Under the pieces are notes generated by a model. It was not told the origin of the DNA and searched no databases. It saw only the letters and a list, made by a program, of their open reading frames with translations. A stretch of 16,868 nt of DNA, from positions 1 through 16,868 of the forward strand of contig MGXW01000003.1 of NCBI GenBank assembly GCA_001801495.1, given 5' to 3'. This DNA comes from Gammaproteobacteria bacterium RIFCSPHIGHO2_12_FULL_37_34. Lineage in GTDB: Bacteria > Pseudomonadota > Gammaproteobacteria > DSM-16500. Positions 7,639-15,701 of the stretch are shown one piece after another. Each line of letters begins with the position of its first letter. Positions within the stretch are counted from its first letter, which is position 1. Made by a program: the position numbers and the translations under genes.

Positions 7639-10272
7639 ATGAGTGCTCGCACAACCATGTTGACGCCTAACAGGCGTCTTGCAGCAAGGCTACATAAAAT
7701 TGATCGGCAACATCAAATAAATAATGGGCGCAAGGCTTGGGTCACACCTGATATATTACCAATCAACAATTGGTTCCAGCGCTTATTTAATGATTATCTT
7801 AACCAGTATGCACTTGCCTCCCCTTTATTACTCACTTCTTTTCAAGAAGAATTTATTTGGGAACAGATTATCTTATCTACTCTACATACCTCTCTATTGC
7901 AACTATCAAAAATGGTTGAGATGGTTCAAGCAGCTTGGACACTCAGTAAAGAGTGGCACGTGGATATGCATCATCCATTATTTAATACAATTGATGATTG
8001 TGCAGCATTTCAATCTTGGGCAACACTATTTCAAAAAATGTGCACAGATAATGATTGGTTGGATCATGCCTCGCTTCCTGATTTCCTAATGAATAAAATG
8101 ATTGCCAAACAAATTACATTGCCAGATTATATTAATTTATTTGGATTTACAGAGCTATCGCCACAATGGAAGAAGTTGTTTGCTATAGGCGAACAACAAG
8201 GAGTAACGTTACACATGGTTACATCTCTCTCTTCTATTAAAAACAATGTCATTTCTCGTACGCGTTTTTCGAATCATGATACAGAAATAACCACAATAGC
8301 TCGCTTCGCAAAAACGATTGCTAGACGGGAACCAGATGCGATGATTGGCTGTGTTGTTCCAACTTTAGAGAAAACACGCGATCGTGTCATGCAAATTTTT
8401 TCAGAAGTGTTTTCCGATGAGAAAACTTATGGAATTTCTATCAATCCTCCATTTAACATCTCGGCTGGTAAAAGTTTATCTCGATATCCTATCATTCATA
8501 CAGCTCTACTCTTACTCAATCTTTATGACGATGTGATTTCTTCCGAAACATTTAGTTATTTGTTGCGCTCGCCTTTTTTGGGTGAGGCGGAAGCAGAAAG
8601 AATGCAGCGTGCTCGGTTTGATTATTTTATTCGAAAAAAAAATATTAATATTATTTATCTTAAACCAATGCTTAATCAGCAAAACCAACCTTCTCTTATT
8701 AAAAATTGTCCGTCTTTCGCCAGGCGCATTCAACAGTTTTTATCATTCTTAGATCAAGAAAAAAAAATAAATGGCTATGGCCATTGGTCACAAGTATTTC
8801 ATCAATCTTTATCATTATTAGGGTGGCCAGGGGAAAGAAGTTTAAATAGTGAAGAATATCAAGTAGTCGAAAATTGGTTTAAAACAACATTACAACTCGC
8901 GCGGTTAGATGATATTTTGCAACCAATCGATATAAAACAGGCTTTGAAAGCTTTACAACACATACTTGACCAAGCTATCTTTCAAATTCAAACACCGGAA
9001 GCCTCTATTCAAATATTGGGAACACTAGAAGCAGCGGCTTTACCATTCGATTATCTTTGGGTTGCTGGTATGGACGATCGTGCATGGCCACCGCAAGCTC
9101 AGCCCAATCCATTTATTCCAAGACGAATACAACGTACGTTACACATGCCGCATGCAACAGCCGAAAGAGAATTATTTTATTGCCAACAATTAATTCAACA
9201 ATTTAAACAAAGTGCTAGAGAAATTATATTTAGTCATGCAGAAATGGAGGATGATTTACCATTACAAGTTAGTCCACTCATTCAAGATTTACCTGAAATA
9301 GAATGTGTACAATTAAAATTAGACCCTGCTCTTGTACATAGTGAATACATTTATCATTCTCGACTACTTGAGAAATTAGTAGATGATGTTGCACCACCTT
9401 TGCCAATAAATGAGGTCGCTCATGGCGGTGTGAATGTGATTAAACAACAAGCATTATGCCCTTTTAAAGCATTTGCAGAAATTCGTCTTTATGCACAACC
9501 GCTTGAATCTCCTTTACCTGGTTTACGAGCAAAAGATAGAGGCACACTTCTTCATCTAGCCTTAGAAAAAATTTGGGAGGAACTACATGATCATCAAAGA
9601 TTACTTGAATTAGATGAAACAGCATTAAATAAATTAATTGATGAGTGCATCATTCAAACAATTGATCAAGTTGCGGATGTTCGAAACAAAAGCAACTATT
9701 TCATATTAGAAAAAAAACGCTTACATCGTTTAATTTATGCTTGGCTACAAATTGAAAAAAATCGCCAGCCATTTACTGTGTCTATGCAAGAAAAATCAGT
9801 TCGCCTAACGCTCGATAAACTAACTATAGCAATACGCATTGATAGAATTGATGAATTTTCTGGTGGAAAAAAACTTATTATTGATTATAAAACAGGCAAA
9901 CATAATCATATTAATAATTGGTTTGGTGATAGACCTGAGGATCCACAACTTCCTTTGTACGCCTTACTTGATCCGGATTGCACCATTGGGGTGAGTTTTG
10001 CTGAACTTGTTCCAGGAGGATGTGGTTTTAAGGGAGTATCACAATATTCTATCGATATTAAAGGAATTAACCCTATTCATGAAGTGAAAGCGTGTAAAAC
10101 AATTGTTTGGCAAGAGCAAATTGTTCACTGGAAAAATACCTTACATAAACTAAGCAATGATTTTTATGATGGTGTTGCGCATGTCGATCCTAAAGACCCT
10201 TACAAAACATGCCTTTGGTGTGCGTTAAAACCGTTGTGTCGAATAAATGAAGCGAGTGAAAATAATGGTTGA
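7639..10272 (+). CDS. addB: AddB-like PD-(D/E)XK nuclease of a double-strand-break repair complex
   Basis: The 877-aa product matches the AddB-like 'probable DNA repair protein' family that pairs with an AddA/UvrD-type helicase. The N-terminus (TPNRRLAARL at about 9-18) stands where B. subtilis AddB has a Walker A loop, but no GxGK(S/T) is present, so the helicase-like part is probably inactive. Residues near 461-484 (GTLEAAALPFDYLWVAG, DDRAWP) are the conserved RecC/AddB-type core. The C-terminal nuclease has H639 (GTLLHLALE), D735/D738 (IDRIDE) and D749-Y-K751 (IIDYKTG). C607 (ALCPFKAF) with C858-x2-C861-x5-C867 reproduces the four-cysteine iron-sulfur pattern that pins the nuclease domain in AddB. 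The ATG follows the mfd stop by 13 nt with a weak GGA site, and the 3' end overlaps addA. Together with AddA it would resect broken ends for RecA loading. An ATG at 7657 is an alternative start. Confidence 0.86.
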   Translation: MSARTTMLTPNRRLAARLHKIDRQHQINNGRKAWVTPDILPINNWFQRLFNDYLNQYALASPLLLTSFQEEFIWEQIILSTLHTSLLQLSKMVEMVQAAWTLSKEWHVDMHHPLFNTIDDCAAFQSWATLFQKMCTDNDWLDHASLPDFLMNKMIAKQITLPDYINLFGFTELSPQWKKLFAIGEQQGVTLHMVTSLSSIKNNVISRTRFSNHDTEITTIARFAKTIARREPDAMIGCVVPTLEKTRDRVMQIFSEVFSDEKTYGISINPPFNISAGKSLSRYPIIHTALLLLNLYDDVISSETFSYLLRSPFLGEAEAERMQRARFDYFIRKKNINIIYLKPMLNQQNQPSLIKNCPSFARRIQQFLSFLDQEKKINGYGHWSQVFHQSLSLLGWPGERSLNSEEYQVVENWFKTTLQLARLDDILQPIDIKQALKALQHILDQAIFQIQTPEASIQILGTLEAAALPFDYLWVAGMDDRAWPPQAQPNPFIPRRIQRTLHMPHATAERELFYCQQLIQQFKQSAREIIFSHAEMEDDLPLQVSPLIQDLPEIECVQLKLDPALVHSEYIYHSRLLEKLVDDVAPPLPINEVAHGGVNVIKQQALCPFKAFAEIRLYAQPLESPLPGLRAKDRGTLLHLALEKIWEELHDHQRLLELDETALNKLIDECIIQTIDQVADVRNKSNYFILEKKRLHRLIYAWLQIEKNRQPFTVSMQEKSVRLTLDKLTIAIRIDRIDEFSGGKKLIIDYKTGKHNHINNWFGDRPEDPQLPLYALLDPDCTIGVSFAELVPGGCGFKGVSQYSIDIKGINPIHEVKACKTIVWQEQIVHWKNTLHKLSNDFYDGVAHVDPKDPYKTCLWCALKPLCRINEASENNG

Positions 10273-13200
10273 TTCTGTTGAATTAGATAAAAAAAATCGT
10301 TTTCTAGCATTAGACACTTCACAATCCTATATTATTCAAGCACCAGCCGGCTCTGGAAAAACAGAATTAATTATTCAACGCTTACTGAGCTTACTCAGCA
10401 AGGTAAAATCACCTGATGAAATTTTAGCCATTACCTTTACAAAAAAAGCAACGAATGAAATGCGATCACGCATTGTTTATGCCTTGCAACAAGCAATGTC
10501 TGCACCAAAACCTGAATCACCACATACGCAACTCACTTGGATGTTAGCAAAAAACGTATTAGAACGTGATAGGCAGTACCAGTGGAATTTATTAAATAAT
10601 CCTAATCAATTACGGATTCAAACAATCGATGCGTTTTGCGCTTATCTTACTAAACAATTACCATTGTTATCACATGTTGGTTCATCACCTGCCATCACGG
10701 ATCAACCAGCCACACTTTACCGCGAAGCTGTACAAGAAATTCTAACTCATCTTGAATCAAGATTGCCTTGGTCCCCTGCATTAGAAAAATTATTATTACA
10801 TCTTGATAATGATTTAAATAAACTTCATGATTTGTTAATTGCTTTATTAGCTAAACGAGATCAATGGTTACCTTATATTGAATTAACAAATGAAAATAAT
10901 ATTAGGAAACAACTTGAATATCATTTTTCTTTGGTAATTAATGAAAAATTGCAATTGCTCCAATCAATTTTCCCGAAGGATTGCATCAATGAATTACTTG
11001 CCGTAGCACGTTTTGCTGTAGATCAGTTGATATTAGAAAACGTTGAATCTGAAATAGTTGCCTGTAAAAACCTAACTGCTTTACCAGGTGCAACAAGTGA
11101 TGCCAGAATAGCATGGCTAGGATTGGCGAAATTATTATTAACTAAAAATAAAAGTTGGCGTAAACGAGTTGATAAAGAAATAGGTTTTCCCGCATTGGCC
11201 TCCTTACGAACGATAGCATTACGCAAAACGCATATTGAATTTAGAGAGCGCCATAAAAAATTAATTGAACGCTTATCTATTCACCATGAACTTGATGTTG
11301 CTTTAACCAATCTTTTTTTGCTTCCTCAAGCGGTTTATGAAGAAGAGCAATGGGAAATCTTAAAAACTTTATTGCATGTTTTAAAAGTGGTAGTTGCGCA
11401 ACTTCATCTGGTGTTTAAGCAAAGCGGACAAATCGATTTTATCGAAAATGCTCAAGCAGCATTATTGGCGCTAGGAGATGAAGAAAATCCGACAGATCTT
11501 ACTTTGGCGCTAGATTACCGCATTCAGCATATCTTGATCGATGAATTTCAAGATACGTCATTAACACAATATCGTTTGTTAGAAAAATTAATCGCGGGAT
11601 GGGAAGCAAATGATGGTAGAACATTATTGATCGTTGGCGATCCTATGCAATCTATTTATCGTTTTCGCGAAGCAGAAGTTGGTTTGTTTTTACGAATATG
11701 GAAATATGGATTAGGTGCTATTCAACTGAAGTCGCTACGCTTAAGCGTTAATTTTCGCTCTACAACGCATATTGTGGAATGGAATAATCGAGCTTTTCAA
11801 GCTATTTTTCCCACATATGACGATGTTGCCATTGGTGCAGTCGCTTATCATGCAAGCGCATCGAATGCATGCCTTCAACTAGATGGTGTGCAACCCGCTA
11901 TTCATGGGTTTCAAACGGAAGATGATAATATTCAAGCACATCGTATTATTTCTCTCATTCACTCCATCCAATCTACCTCATCACAAGATAGCATTGCTAT
12001 TTTAGTGCGATCGCGTTCTAATTTACTTGCATTATTACCCGCCTTAAAACAAGCTAATATTCCTTATCAAGCAGTCGATATTGAACCATTAGCTTCTCGA
12101 CAAATTATTCAAGATTTATTTTCATTGACGTGTGCGCTACTTCATCCAGTTGATCGCATTGCTTGGTTAGCCCTATTGCGTGCGCCCTGGTGTGGTTTAG
12201 TATTAGCAGATTTATTAACAATTGCTGGAGAAGACTCCCTAACCACTATATGGGAAAAATTGCATCATGCGGAAGTGATCAACCGTTTAACAGAAGACGG
12301 CAGAAAACGATTATCCCGTATATTACCCATATTGAAATCAAAAATGGAAGATCGCGAACGTATGCCCCTACGTTATTGGATAGAGAGCACTTGGATAGTG
12401 TTAGGTGGCCCTGCTTGCTTACCTGACTATTCCAAGATGCATGATGTCCAGACCTATTTCGAATTATTAGAATCCATTCATCAACATGATTTAACCATTG
12501 GGATGAATGATTTGAAAATAAAAGTGGAACAATTATATGCCTCCGGTGCAAAGGAGCAAAATAGTCATGCTATCCAAGTGATGACCATTCACACAGCAAA
12601 AGGATTGGAATTTGATACAGTCATTCTGCCACACTTAGAATCAACAACACCTGTTGATGATAAATCATTATTACTTTATATGGATTATCCTTTAGCTAAT
12701 AATCAAGTCGCTTTATTACTCGCTCCTATTCACGCAACAGGTAACACCAATGATGTTATGTATGAATTTATCCATAAACAAAAAAAATTAAAATCAGAAC
12801 TTGAATCGGATCGTTTATTTTATGTGGCAACGACGCGAGCAAAAAAAAGATTGCATTTGCTTTTTAATGTAACTTGCCATACACCGGGTGAGTATAACAT
12901 TCCGAGAGGTAGCTTTTTAGAAAAAATTTGGCCGCAGATTGCCGCCTCTTTTCAACCTGAGATAAGCCATGTTGTAGATGCTTATTATCCTAGGAGTGAA
13001 AAAAATCGTTTTATTACTCGTTTATCTAGTGATTGGCGCAACCCGGTTGTTTCAGCGGAATTACCGCTGACTACTTATCATCAGCAACAAGCAGGATTTG
13101 CTATAAGAGAATCAACGCCTGCTATCATTGGTACAGTTACTCATAAAATACTACAAATCATCACACTTGTTGGAAAAAAATGGTGGGAATCTGTTTCAGA

Positions 13201-13660
13201 TCATTACATCAAACGCCAACTGGTACAATCTGGAATAATGTCGCATAGTATAGAATCGGCAATAGAAATAATACGCCAATCTATTTTAAACACATTGCAA
13301 GATGAACGAGGGCAATGGATTCTTTCTGCACATCTTGATGCACAATCTGAATTTGCGATTTCTGCTGTTGTTGAAGGAGAAACGCAACGTTTAGTTTTAG
13401 ATCGAACATTTATCGATCAAGATGGTACACGTTGGATTATTGATTACAAAACAAGCGCCTTATCTAATCAAGATTTAAATGATTTTTTACAGCATCAACA
13501 AGAAAAATATGTAGACAAAATGAGAGTGTATTCTAAAGCATTACAACATTTGACAGCACCTTCTTCTGGCATGAGGCACACCTTAACTAAAGAAGATCGT
13601 CCTATTCGTTTAGGATTGTACTTCCCTGCTCTACCTGCATGGCATGAGATTGTACTGTGA
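10265..13660 (+). CDS. addA: AddA-like UvrD-family helicase/nuclease
   Basis: Superfamily 1 helicase fused to a PD-(D/E)XK nuclease, the motor subunit of an AddAB-type end-resection complex. Numbered from the ATG at 10265 (1131 aa): Walker A APAGSGKTE with K32 and T33; motif Ia LAITFTKKATNEMRSR; motif II LIDEFQDT with D426 and E427; motif III VGDPMQSIYRFREAE; motif IV RLSVNFRST; motif V TIHTAKGLEFDTVILP; motif VI LFYVATTRAKKRL with R858. The C-terminal nuclease has H960 (GTVTHKIL), D1046, D1060 and K1062 (IIDYKTS); no cysteine cluster is seen, as expected for AddA. The start overlaps the addB stop by 8 nt (ATGGTTGA), so translation is likely coupled; an ATG at 10247 is possible but lacks a ribosome site. 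RecB is the nearest alternative, but the partner is AddB-like and no recC or recD is adjacent. Confidence 0.88.
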   Translation: MVDSVELDKKNRFLALDTSQSYIIQAPAGSGKTELIIQRLLSLLSKVKSPDEILAITFTKKATNEMRSRIVYALQQAMSAPKPESPHTQLTWMLAKNVLERDRQYQWNLLNNPNQLRIQTIDAFCAYLTKQLPLLSHVGSSPAITDQPATLYREAVQEILTHLESRLPWSPALEKLLLHLDNDLNKLHDLLIALLAKRDQWLPYIELTNENNIRKQLEYHFSLVINEKLQLLQSIFPKDCINELLAVARFAVDQLILENVESEIVACKNLTALPGATSDARIAWLGLAKLLLTKNKSWRKRVDKEIGFPALASLRTIALRKTHIEFRERHKKLIERLSIHHELDVALTNLFLLPQAVYEEEQWEILKTLLHVLKVVVAQLHLVFKQSGQIDFIENAQAALLALGDEENPTDLTLALDYRIQHILIDEFQDTSLTQYRLLEKLIAGWEANDGRTLLIVGDPMQSIYRFREAEVGLFLRIWKYGLGAIQLKSLRLSVNFRSTTHIVEWNNRAFQAIFPTYDDVAIGAVAYHASASNACLQLDGVQPAIHGFQTEDDNIQAHRIISLIHSIQSTSSQDSIAILVRSRSNLLALLPALKQANIPYQAVDIEPLASRQIIQDLFSLTCALLHPVDRIAWLALLRAPWCGLVLADLLTIAGEDSLTTIWEKLHHAEVINRLTEDGRKRLSRILPILKSKMEDRERMPLRYWIESTWIVLGGPACLPDYSKMHDVQTYFELLESIHQHDLTIGMNDLKIKVEQLYASGAKEQNSHAIQVMTIHTAKGLEFDTVILPHLESTTPVDDKSLLLYMDYPLANNQVALLLAPIHATGNTNDVMYEFIHKQKKLKSELESDRLFYVATTRAKKRLHLLFNVTCHTPGEYNIPRGSFLEKIWPQIAASFQPEISHVVDAYYPRSEKNRFITRLSSDWRNPVVSAELPLTTYHQQQAGFAIRESTPAIIGTVTHKILQIITLVGKKWWESVSDHYIKRQLVQSGIMSHSIESAIEIIRQSILNTLQDERGQWILSAHLDAQSEFAISAVVEGETQRLVLDRTFIDQDGTRWIIDYKTSALSNQDLNDFLQHQQEKYVDKMRVYSKALQHLTAPSSGMRHTLTKEDRPIRLGLYFPALPAWHEIVL

Positions 13661-13703
13661 AGCAAAATTGACCGTTGATGATTTGTAACAGGAATCCGTT
13701 TGA

Positions 13704-13722
13704 GCTAAGATTAGCCCTTTTT
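13704..13722 (+). terminator. Weak candidate terminator after addA
   Basis: GCTAA and TTAGC can pair (in practice four pairs with an AGAT loop), followed directly by CCTTTTT. The stem is too short to be convincing, so some read-through from the mfd-addB-addA transcript into the next gene is possible. Confidence 0.25.
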
Positions 13723-13750
13723 AAATAAGAATATACGAGGAATAGGTTAG

Positions 13751-15583
13751 ATGTTTTTCAGAACGATAAATTCTACTAAAAAAAATGAATTAGAACATTG
13801 TCCTCCTTATAACCCACCTTTTTTAGATAGGCTGAGTAAATTCAGCCATGAAAATTGTTTGAGCTATGCGCTGAGTCATAGGTTAGATGGACCTAACCTA
13901 TTTGAGCGTGCTGAAAATATCAATCAACCCTTAGAACATGTTGTTTCTGAATTAAATAGATATTACCAAGACCCTGATTTGGCAATGATAGCAGAACATG
14001 AAGTGGGTAAACTTCCAGTAAACAAAAAAGAATATTATATTATTTCGCTAAGCCTTTCATACAATAAAGGATACAACATCGATGAAACTTTATATCAAGC
14101 GTTAGATTATCATTTTTTAGTCCAAAACAATGATGGGTATTTTTCTCATCGGAGAGGTAATGGTAAAGCGGAGCGATTGGATTCAAATGGCAACTTAATT
14201 TTATTACCAGAACATGCAACATTATTTTATATAGATAATCACAGCAAAAAAAAATATAAAATTCGTTATAACTATGAATTTGTTGGTTATATTTATATTA
14301 AAATAACGGAAAAAAGAATACAAGCCATGTGCGACATTCACTCTCCCACACCAATTAAATCAAATAAACAAACGATTCCTCAATGGGTAAAACATGACGA
14401 TTTTTCAATTAAATATGAATGTTCCTTTTTTAGAATACCCATGGAAGATTTTTTACTATTAAATAGAGAATTAATATTGAAAAATCAATCACCCTATCCT
14501 AAAATTAAAAAAATCACATTTCAAGGATTCCAAAATAGCACATTAAGATTATGTATTCTTTTTAAAAACATAGACATTTGTAATGAATTTCTTGATCGAT
14601 GTCCCTATCATCTTGTTGCATCATCTTCCATTTCCTTTGTTGAAAAAAATATTTATTTTTCTCCATCTTCACAACGTGAATTTGATGAGTTTTTACAGTT
14701 ACTTCATCAATTTGATCCTATCAATGAAGAAATTTTGAAAGAGCTACCTAGGTTATTGAATATTCAAATGTCTTTATATACATCCACTGAAGATTCGCTA
14801 AAGCATTATTCTCCATTTGATCCTAATTATCCTGCAAATACTTACGATCGCAATTGCTTAAGCTATGCGCTGTTATCTGATATGGATCTACCTTATTTAG
14901 GCGATTTAATAATAGATACTGGTATGAAGAATGCCAATAAACTGCAACCGTTAGAATATGTTGTATCTCTATTTAACCAGGATCATCAAGATGCAAAATT
15001 CGCTTTCGTTGCCCCACACGAAACCGGAAAACTGCCCATTATCAAAGAAGGTTATTATGTTATTGCGCTCGCGCTTTCTTATGAAAAAGGATTGATTAAT
15101 AACGGGAGTTTGTTTCAAGCTGCTGATTATCATTTTTTAGTCCAAAATAATGATGGGTATTTTTCTCATAAGAGAGGTAAAATCAACTCTCCCGAAAGAG
15201 TAGATTCAGAAAATAATGTGATTAAAACACCAGAAACTTCAAGATTATTTTATGTAAATAAAAGCAGACTACATTATAATGATAATGGGAACAAAGTCTT
15301 TGAATGTTATGACTATCAATTTATTGGTTATCTTTATATTAAAACACCAGCCAGAAGATTAAAAAATATACCGTTTGAAAGCTTCAACAGGATAGAAGAA
15401 ATTGAGAAAAAAGTAAAAGATTCGCGCGAATTGCAAACAATCTATGATAATTTTAAGAAAAAATTTTTTTTATATCCACCATTACCAGAATTTTTCCCCG
15501 ATGCACAAGCTGCCATTGTTGAACTTTATCACACTATCCATACTGCCTATCTCAGTACACGACAAAATTTTCGTTTGCCCTGA
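13751..15583 (+). CDS. Uncharacterised protein with two copies of a putative Cys-His hydrolase domain
   Basis: The 610-aa product is an internal duplication. Copy 1 (about 15-190) and copy 2 (about 349-535) share, in order: NCLSYAL (C36, C369), a PLE-VVS helix, HE-GKLP (H83, H423), YYxIxLxLSYxKG, DYHFLVQNNDGYFSH (H121, H461 and H133, H473), ER-DS, LFY, and a final F-GY-YIK strand. An N-terminal Cys after Asn followed some 85-92 residues later by His on a strand recalls papain/NlpC-like Cys-His hydrolases, so a peptidase, amidase or acyltransferase role is a reasonable guess but unproven. A linker at about 200-345 has no counterpart, and a helical tail follows. There is no signal peptide or membrane segment. 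The ATG is preceded by GAGG (13737-13740) at 10 nt. It follows addA by 90 bp and its last codons lie in the inverted repeat. I cannot name the family; the context suggests accessory or effector DNA. Confidence 0.72.
   Translation: MFFRTINSTKKNELEHCPPYNPPFLDRLSKFSHENCLSYALSHRLDGPNLFERAENINQPLEHVVSELNRYYQDPDLAMIAEHEVGKLPVNKKEYYIISLSLSYNKGYNIDETLYQALDYHFLVQNNDGYFSHRRGNGKAERLDSNGNLILLPEHATLFYIDNHSKKKYKIRYNYEFVGYIYIKITEKRIQAMCDIHSPTPIKSNKQTIPQWVKHDDFSIKYECSFFRIPMEDFLLLNRELILKNQSPYPKIKKITFQGFQNSTLRLCILFKNIDICNEFLDRCPYHLVASSSISFVEKNIYFSPSSQREFDEFLQLLHQFDPINEEILKELPRLLNIQMSLYTSTEDSLKHYSPFDPNYPANTYDRNCLSYALLSDMDLPYLGDLIIDTGMKNANKLQPLEYVVSLFNQDHQDAKFAFVAPHETGKLPIIKEGYYVIALALSYEKGLINNGSLFQAADYHFLVQNNDGYFSHKRGKINSPERVDSENNVIKTPETSRLFYVNKSRLHYNDNGNKVFECYDYQFIGYLYIKTPARRLKNIPFESFNRIEEIEKKVKDSRELQTIYDNFKKKFFLYPPLPEFFPDAQAAIVELYHTIHTAYLSTRQNFRLP
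14105..14160 (+). repeat. Copy 1 of a 56-bp direct repeat inside the duplicated gene
   Basis: This 56-bp stretch, coding for DYHFLVQNNDGYFSH and the next residues, matches 15125-15180 at all but three positions, exactly 1020 bp apart and in the same reading frame. The rest of the two domains is much more diverged at the nucleotide level. Confidence 0.85.
15125..15180 (+). repeat. Copy 2 of a 56-bp direct repeat inside the duplicated gene
   Basis: Second copy of the 14105-14160 repeat (three differences: one silent AAC/AAT change and two in the codon after SH, giving Arg in copy 1 and Lys in copy 2). It encodes the putative catalytic His strand of the second domain. Confidence 0.85.
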
Positions 15584-15684
15584 GGAGATCGATTTTGTTT
15601 TCCGTTCGTGCTTCGAGACATCCTCAGCACGAACGGAAAACAAAATCGATCGTCTCGAAGGGTCAATGGAAATTTTGTCGTGTA
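15556..15684. repeat. 129-bp nested inverted repeat (large hairpin) between convergent genes
   Basis: The inner arms 15587-15612 and 15626-15651 are perfect 26-bp inverted copies around a 13-nt loop. The outer arms 15556-15570 and 15670-15684 (TACACGACAAAATTT and its complement) are perfect over 15 bp, and the stretch between inner and outer arms pairs imperfectly. The whole thus reads as two inverted copies of a 57/59-nt unit. The left arm includes the last codons and stop of the duplicated-domain gene; the right arm ends 17 bp before the stop of the dehydrogenase gene. The tip (CGTTCGTGCTTCGAGAC and CCTCAGCACGAACGG) resembles the CGTTCGTGCT...TCGAA-type dispersed palindromes known from many proteobacterial genomes. 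There is no clean T tract after the stem, so a standard intrinsic terminator is not evident, though the hairpin could stop transcription from either side. No transposase is present. Confidence 0.9.
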
Positions 15685-15701
15685 AAGATCGGACCGAATG
15701 T

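Noticed and set aside
12279..12551. 90-codon minus-strand open frame inside addA
   Set aside because: Antisense to a conserved helicase region, no start signal, no family resemblance.
13660..13750. TTGACC at 13668-13673 as the -35 box of a promoter for the duplicated-domain gene
   Set aside because: No acceptable -10 box lies 15-19 nt downstream; weaker pairs further along are no better than chance in AT-rich DNA.
15556..15684. Intrinsic terminator as a full explanation of the inverted repeat
   Set aside because: The stem is far longer than needed and is not followed by a T tract on either strand; termination may still occur but is not shown.
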